Shown: piece by piece, positions 50,601-59,600 of the stretch
How the letters are laid out: every line of letters starts with the position of its first letter
Position numbering within the stretch: position 1 is the first letter of the stretch
Source of the DNA: Hydractinia symbiolongicarpus
Lineage: Eukaryota > Cnidaria > Hydrozoa > Anthoathecata > Hydractiniidae
Assembly: GCF_029227915.1 (NCBI RefSeq)
Contig: NC_079877.1
Location: 21,913,851 to 21,977,850 of the forward strand
Length of the DNA stretch: 64,000 nt
Direction: 5' to 3'
The notes under the pieces: model-generated
The model's input: the letters and a program-made list of their open reading frames with translations, nothing else
What the model was told of the DNA's origin: nothing
Databases searched by the model: none
Program-made: the position numbers and the translations under genes

Positions 50601-53600
50601 TGGATACACCACCTACCCTACACATAAGTAAGCTTGGTGGTTTTTCTGCTAGAACAGTCATTTATTGGAATGCTACATCAACTGGTAATTCTCAGTTGCT
50701 GCTCACGTGCGAAATTTGACAATTCTTCAACCCAAAACTTTGTTGTTTGCAGGCGAGCTTACTGCCAGCTGACCTAGCGGGTCAATAGAAAGAACATACT
50801 AGGGCGTGTTCGTATTTGCGGAGCAAAAGTATCTAGCATGCGTCTTTTTTTAGGTGAAGTGATGACGCTAACCGAAAAAGGATTTAGTACTGGCGTTGGT
50901 TGGGATGGAAATCCAAGCCATGTGACTTTTCATTATCCAGAAGGCTTGGTATATGACCCTGACCATCATATTTTATACGTGTGCGAATTTGTAAGTACAA
51001 ACTGTCTTGATGAATGTTCATCGTATATTTTATATGTGTGCGAATTTGTAAGTACAAACTGTCTTGATGAATGTTCATCGTATATTTTATGTGTGCGAAT
51101 TTGTAAGTACAAACTGTCTTGATGAATGTTCATCGTATATTTTATGTGTGCGAATTTGTAAGTACAAACTGTCTTGATGAATGTTCATCGTATATTTTAT
51201 GTGTGCGAATTTGTAAGTACAAACTGTCTTGATGAATGTTCATCGTATATTTTATACGTATGCGAATTTGTAAGTACAAACTGTCTTGATGAATGTTCAT
51301 CGTATATTTTATACGTGTGCGAATTTGTAAGTACAAACTGTCTTGATGAATGTTCATCGTATATTTTATGTGTGCGAATTTGTAAGTACAAACTGTCTTG
51401 ATGAATGTTCATCGTATATTTTATACGTATGCGAATTTGTAAGTACAAACTGTCTTGATGAATGTTCATCGTATATTTTATACGTGTGCGAATTTGTAAG
51501 TACAAACTGTCTTGATGAATGTTCATCGTATATTTTATGTGTGCGAATTTGTAAGTACAAACTGTCTTGATGAATGTTCATCGTATATTTTACGTGTGCG
51601 AATTTGTAAGTACAAACTGTCTTGATGAATGTTCATCGTATATTTTACGTGTGCGAATTTGTAAGTACAAACTGTCTTGATGAATGTTCATCGTATATTT
51701 TACGTGTGCGAATTTGTAAGTACAAACTGTCTTGATGAATGTTCATCGTATATTTTATGTGTGCGAATTTGTAAGTACAAACTGTCTTGATGAATGTTCA
51801 TCGTATATTTTATATGTGCGAATTTGTAAGTACAAACTGTCTTGATGAATGTTCATCGTATATTTTATACGTGTGCGAATTTGTAAGTACAAACTGTCTT
51901 GATGAATGTTCATCGTATATTTTATGTGTGCGAATTTGTAAGTACAAACTGTCTTGATGAATGTTCATCGTATATTTTATACGTGTGCGAATTTGTAAGT
52001 ACAAACTGTCTTGATGAATGTTCATCGTATATTTTATATGTGTGCGAATTTGTAAGTACAAACTGTCTTGATGAATGTTCATCGTATATTTTATACGTGT
52101 GCGAATTTGTAAGTACAAACTGTCTTGATGAATGTTCATCGTATATTTTATGTGTGTGCGAATTTGTAAGTACAAACTGTCTTGATGAATGTTTGTATGC
52201 GCTCTGAGTTAATAACCTATTCAATTTTGGGTAGGCAGAAAATAATTCTACTTATTTTTTGGCTTTTTTTTTCTTCGGATATCTAAAAGCCGATTTCATT
52301 CCACCTGAAACAATTTTAAAATAAATGTAATGCATAATTATAAAGTATCAAATAGAGCTTATTTCGGTAGTGTTCACGCTGCATGTTTTTGTACTAACAC
52401 TTCTCTTTACACACCTTTCATGATTTAGAGCCATTGCAAACTTTTTCGGATCTATTTTATGCTCGAACAATATTTTATTTGTGTGATTGGTAACAACTCT
52501 CTTAAAAAGTCTTTTCGTCATCGTGCATTTGATTTAGAAATAATGTACGACATTTGAATTTAAGAATGAAATAAAATGTTTTAAATATTTTAATATAATC
52601 AATATTTTTATTTTTTGGTCTGTAAATTACACATCTGGCAAGTTATGAAAAACACATTCAATAATCACACTTGTGTTGGTCGAAACAAATCTCTAAAAGA
52701 ACTAAAACTTGGGAAGTTGTTTGGATTTCAAATTACAAAAAAATTAATATTACAAAGGCTTTAAATTATTGCACGTATTTATTTAAAATTTCCAAGATAC
52801 TAGATAATATTAAAGCCAAAACTAAAAGTTGTGCCTATTTGACTGTTTGATAGACCAGAATCAAGAAAAAGGACTATGGTCTGTGAATTACACATCTGTC
52901 ATGAATATTTTTTTAATATTTGGTGGTTCTTATCCATATAATGATATTATATACTTAAATATAGCTACTCCTTCGGAGTTTTTTAAATTTTGTTAAGGTG
53001 CGTCTCTTCTTGTCGTAAAGTATATAATAAGTAAAGGTCAAACCATTAGGAAAGTGCTTCTAACAGAACAATCAAACATAATTCCATTTTAGATTACACA
53101 AAATAATAGATACCGTTTATAATGTGGTATTAACTATTTTTTCTTGTTACAGGAAAATCATGACGTACGTGTTGTGACGACGGAGGGTAAGTAGAATTGT
53201 GTTATTGAGATGCAGCCATTTTTTATTCATTTATTTGTCCATTTACTTATAAATAACAGAAAATTAAATTAGTAGTTTCTGAGATAACATTACGTGGGTG
53301 TGAAGAGAGAGAGAGATGTTTTGATTGTCAGATTAATCATTCGGTCAATAACGTTTCTCATTATGACTTGAAATATATGGTAAATGAAAAGTTAATAAGA
53401 AATAATATTTTTTTAATTCCACAATTATGACAAGCTTCAGAATTTGATTTTCCAGTTTTAGAGGGAGAAAAGTGCTTGTTTGCAAAAAATAAAAAACGAA
53501 ATTTACTCTGAACTCTGTGTAAGTTCAACCATGGCTTCGTTAAAACTATTAATACTTTGTGCAGCGCGTGAGTCTCAAGTGAATCGTCCAAATGGGAAAT

Positions 53601-53610
53601 ATCAAAAACA

Positions 53611-53642
<32 letters not shown>

Positions 53643-56600
53643 TAACCCAAGCTTTAAAATAAATTATGTAAGAAAAAATAATTATCTTCTAACCGAAAAT
53701 GTTAATAACATTATTTTGTCTCATTTAATTCCCAGTAATTTTTAGACTTTTTGTAAAAATTTCGACTGTTTGCTTTTTATATGAATAGTTATCGATTTTC
53801 AAAACAGCAGAGTTAAAAGCCTTTTCAGAAGTATATTTGTGTGAAAGTAGGCGTAAGCTTCATTTCATATTTTCAGTCTTTTAAAATCTCTTTCAGGTTT
53901 GGTTAAAACGCTAGCTGGAGAATTCAAAGGCAAGAAAAATGGGGTGGGTAAAGTGGCACGCTTTTACCACCCATCTGGGCTGTCGTTCGATAGAAAACGA
54001 AGAAAACTCTACGTATCTGATCAGGTAAGGAAATTTTTCTGATGTTTTCTGGTTCTTATTCCGTGTTAATAGAAATTTGTATTTTAAATTTGGCAAAAGC
54101 TTTAACGAAGCGAATTAGTTAGTTTGGGGCGGGGCGGGGCGGGGTTTGTGAAAAAGCATTTTGTATAAGAAGCAAAAACTCTGCTTGTTATAATAATGCT
54201 TCATTATTACGTTCAATATGATTCCTAACAATGCTTCCCATCTGTCTAATTTAATGTAGTTTTTTTTTCAGAATTTGTATTTCCAAATTATATTGTTTCT
54301 TTCTGTCAGTGTGGCTGAAGTTCACTATTGCATACCTTCGTGAAACACTCCCTCCATGTACAATCTATTTAAGTAAATCAATTTGTATTAAAAGTTTACT
54401 TAAAAGTTAACTTAATCCACTTTTATTTTGACTATACTTCAAAAACTCTCGAATGGTTTTGCTTCGATAAGATTAATACGATTAAAACAATCGCTTTCAG
54501 GAGACACGCGTCACTAAGGTTATGTTTACGTTGTCTATAATCTTTGGTTGATACGTCCGTATCTCCGGAATCAATCTTCTAGACATGAAGCTGACTGTCA
54601 TTCTTTCTGCATCACGGCAATGAACAATACGTTGTTAGTATACAATCTTGTGACACGTGCTCTAAAAGATCTCAATCACAGCTTAGTACTGTTTAATTCT
54701 ATTTACTGCTAAGTGGCTTGATTGCAGCTTTTTTGCCCACGTAGACCAGTATCGTCAGAGCTCGTCTGTTGGTTTTAGCAAGCCATATTTTTTTGGCATC
54801 TATTTTTAAACGACGCCATTGTTGTTCCAGATGTTTTCTACATTGGCTTCGATGTGATTATTGTTTTGAATGTTGTCTTTAGGACACTTACGAGTTATTA
54901 AACCTACAGATTCTGTCTTTTAAATAATCTTTTCTTTCTAATTCTTTCACGGAAATTACTTTTCTCACAGTGTTAATCACAACTTCTCCCTATTCTAGAT
55001 TCCTCGAACCGTCTGCGTTGAATGACTTACGATATTTCTAATAAACAACTTTGGATTAATATAATTCTATTAGCTTAAAATTATTTCTTTAATTTGCATA
55101 ATCTTGAGAAGTTAATCGTACGAGCCGATAATAAAGTTCTCTAAAGCAAAGATCTATTTTTTAAACTTCTTTGCAAAGTTCTTAGCTACGTCTATTTGTG
55201 TCGGACATCTTTTTTCGCGGTCTGTAACTGGTCTCAATTCCCCTCTAATACCAAGAGTGGTTGTAGATTAGGCGGTCAGTTTTCAGTGGATATCATCTCA
55301 CTGCAATAGTTTTCAGTGAATATCATCTCACAGCAGCAGTTTTAACTGCTATCATCTCACTGCAACAGTTTTCACTGCTATCATCTCACTGCAACAGTTT
55401 TCACTGCTATCATCTCACTGCAACAGTTTTCAGTGCTATCATCTCACTGCAACAGTTTTTAATGCTATCATCTCACTGCAACAGTTTTTAGTGAATATCA
55501 TCTCACTGCAACAGTTTTCACTGCTATCATCTCACTGCAACAGTTTTCACTGCTATCATCTCACTGCAACAGTTTTTACTGCTATCATCTCACTGCAACA
55601 GTTTTCACTGCTATCATCTCACTGCAACAGTTTTCAGTGCTATCATCTCACTGCAACAGTTTTTAATGCTATCATCTCACTGCAACAGTTTTAAGTGGAT
55701 ATCATCTCACTGCCACAGTTTTCACTGCTATCATCTCACTGCCACAGTTTTCACTGCTATCATCTCACTGCAACAGTTTTCACTGCTATCATCTCACTGT
55801 AACAGTTTTTACTGCTATCATCTCACTGCAACAGTTTTTACTGCTATTATCTCACTGCAACAGTTTTCAGTGAATATCATCTCACTGCAGCAGTTTTTAG
55901 TGGATATCATCCCACTGCAACAGTTTTCAGTGAATATCATCTCACTGCAACAGTTTTCACTGCTATCATCTCACTGCAACAGTTTTCAGTGGATATCATC
56001 TCACGGCAACAGTTTTCACTGCTATCATCTCACTGCAACAGTTTTGACTACTATCATCTCACTACAACAGTTTTCACTGCTATCATCTCACTGCAACAGT
56101 TTTCAGTGGATATCATCTCACTGCAACAGTTTTCAGTGAATATCATCTCACTGCAACAGTTTTCAGTGGATATCATCTCACTGCAACAGTTTTCACTGCT
56201 ATCATCTTACTGCAACAGTTTTCACTGCTATCATCTCACTACAACAGTTTTCAGTGGATATCATCTCACTGCAACAGTTTTCAGTGAATATCATCTCACT
56301 GCAACAGTTTTCACTGCTATCATCTCACTGCAACAGTTTTCACTGCTATCATCTCACTGCAACAGTTTTCACTGCTATCATCTCACTGCAACAGTTTTCA
56401 CTGCTATCATTTTACTGCAACAGTTTTCACTACTATCATCTCACTACCACAGTTTTCAGTGTCTATCATCTCACTGCAACAGTTTTCAGTGTCTATTATC
56501 TCACTGCAACAGTTTTCAGTGAATATCATCTCACTGCAACAGTTTTCAGTGAATATCATCTCACTGCAACAGTTTTTAATGCTATCATCTCACTGCAACA

Positions 56601-59600
56601 GTTTTAAGTGGATATCATCTCACTGCCACAGTTTTCACTGCTATCATCTCACTGCAACAGTTTTCACTGCTATCATCTCACTGTAACAGTTTTTACTGCT
56701 ATCATCTCACTGCAACAGTTTTTACTGCTATTATCTCACTGCAACAGTTTTCAGTGAATATCATCTCACTGCAGCAGTTTTTAGTGGATATCATCCCACT
56801 GCAACAGTTTTCAGTGAATATCATCTCACTGCAACAGTTTTCACTGCTATCATCTCACTGCAACAGTTTTCAGTGGATATCATCTCACTGCAACAGTTTT
56901 CACTGCTATCATCTCACTGCAACAGTTTTGACTACTATCATCTCACTACAACAGTTTTCACTGCTATCATCTCACTGCAACAGTTTTCAGTGGATATCAT
57001 CTCACTGCAACAGTTTTCAGTGAATATCATCTCACTGCAACAGTTTTCAGTGGATATCATCTCACTGCAACAGTTTTCACTGCTATCATCTTACTGCAAC
57101 AGTTTTCACTGCTATCATCTCACTACAACAGTTTTCAGTGGATATCATCTCACTGCAACAGTTTTCAGTGAATATCATCTCACTGCAACAGTTTTCAGTG
57201 AATATCATCTCACTGCAACAGTTTTTAATGCTATCATCTCACTGCAACAGTTTTAAGTGGATATCATCTCACTGCCACAGTTTTCACTGCTATCATCTCA
57301 CTGCCACAGTTTTCACTGCTATCATCTCACTGCAACAGTTTTCACTGCTATCATCTCACTGTAACAGTTTTTACTGCTATTATCTCACTGCAACAGTTTT
57401 CAGTGAATATCATCTCACTGCAGCAGTTTTCACTGCTATCATCTCACTGCAACAGTTTTCACTGCTATCATCTCACTGTAACAGTTTTCACTGCTATCAT
57501 CTCACTGCAACAGTTTTGACTACTATCATCTCACTACAACAGTTTTCACTGCTATCATCTCACTGCAACAGTTTTCAGTGAATATCATCTCACTGCAACA
57601 GTTTTCACTGCTATCATCTCACTGCAACAGTTTTCACTGCTATCATCTCACTGCAACAGTTTTCACTGCTATCATCTCACTGCAACAGTTTTCACTGCTA
57701 TCATCTCACTGCAACAGTTTTCAGTGAATATCATATTACTGCAACAGTTTTTAGTGAATATCATCTCACTGCAACAGTTTTCAGTGAATATCATCTCACT
57801 GCAACAGTTTTCAGTGAATATCATCTCACTGCAACAGTTTTTAATGCTATCATCTCACTGCAACAGTTTTAAGTGGATATCATCTCACTGCCACAGTTTT
57901 CACTGCTATCATCTCACTGCAACAGTTTTCACTGCTATCATCTCACTGTAACAGTTTTTACTGCTATCATCTCACTGCAACAGTTTTTACTGCTATTATC
58001 TCACTGCAACAGTTTTCAGTGAATATCATCTCACTGCAGCAGTTTTTAGTGGATATCATCCCACTGCAACAGTTTTCAGTGAATATCATCTCACTGCAAC
58101 AGTTTTCACTGCTATCATCTCACTGCAACAGTTTTCAGTGGATATCATCTCACTGCAACAGTTTTCACTGCTATCATCTCACTGCAACAGTTTTGACTAC
58201 TATCATCTCACTACAACAGTTTTCACTGCTATCATCTCACTGCAACAGTTTTCAGTGGATATCATCTCACTGCAACAGTTTTCAGTGAATATCATCTCAC
58301 TGCAACAGTTTTCAGTGGATATCATCTCACTGCAACAGTTTTCACTGCTATCATCTTACTGCAACAGTTTTCACTGCTATCATCTCACTACAACAGTTTT
58401 CAGTGGATATCATCTCACTGCAACAGTTTTCAGTGAATATCATCTCACTGCAACAGTTTTCAGTGAATATCATCTCACTGCAACAGTTTTTAATGCTATC
58501 ATCTCACTGCAACAGTTTTAAGTGGATATCATCTCACTGCCACAGTTTTCACTGCTATCATCTCACTGCCACAGTTTTCACTGCTATCATCTCACTGCAA
58601 CAGTTTTCACTGCTATCATCTCACTGTAACAGTTTTTACTGCTATTATCTCACTGCAACAGTTTTCAGTGAATATCATCTCACTGCAGCAGTTTTCACTG
58701 CTATCATCTCACTGCAACAGTTTTCACTGCTATCATCTCACTGTAACAGTTTTCACTGCTATCATCTCACTGCAACAGTTTTGACTACTATCATCTCACT
58801 ACAACAGTTTTCACTGCTATCATCTCACTGCAACAGTTTTCAGTGAATATCATCTCACTGCAACAGTTTTCACTGCTATCATCTCACTGCAACAGTTTTC
58901 ACTGCTATCATCTCACTGCAACAGTTTTCACTGCTATCATCTCACTGCAACAGTTTTCACTGCTATCATCTCACTGCAACAGTTTTCAGTGAATATCATA
59001 TTACTGCAACAGTTTTTAGTGAATATCATCTCACTGCAACAGTTTTCAGTGAATATCATCTCACTGCAACAGTTTTCACTGCTATCATCTCACTGCAACA
59101 GTTTTCACTGCTATCATCTCACTGCAACAGTTTTTAGTGGATATCATCTCACTTCAACATCTCACTGCAACAGTGGGCGTGTAGATTTTGACCTGGCATA
59201 TCAGTATTTTGTTGTATTATGGTTTCTAACTTGCGAATATGCAATTCTTTTCCAGCTAAATGTCCGGCCAGAAATCAGCTATAACTAGTATAAACACGAA
59301 CCGTCTTCAACTGAATTCACATTCGATGTCAATTTGGCTTTCTAAATACAATTTATGAGAATTTTTAGATAGTAATCCACGTACAAATAGGGTACTTAAT
59401 TGTGAGGGTGTACATCTTTCGGGTGGGATTTATTTGTTCGCAGAGGGTGTGGTTATCGACTCAAAGGTTGGAAAAAGTAAGATAGAATTTGATTTTGTTT
59501 TGTTTTTTGCTGCTGTCTTATTACCAGATGTATTATAATTTTGTTTTTTCTTATTTTAGTATAACCATCTTATACGGAGCATTACTGGTATTGGATCAAA

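Noticed and set aside
51174-52224. Long open frames on both strands through the 55/57-bp minisatellite (for example plus 51899-52207, minus 51810-52175)
   Set aside because: They arise because units of 57 bp have no stop in several frames. The array is a duplicated exon edge plus intron; I treat it as repeat, with possible alternative donors.
55491-59288. Many overlapping 75-177-codon frames with SLQQF/SHCNSF repeats
   Set aside because: The 29-30-bp minisatellite lacks stops in all plus frames. The array is bounded on both sides by a well-supported intron, so these are not proteins.
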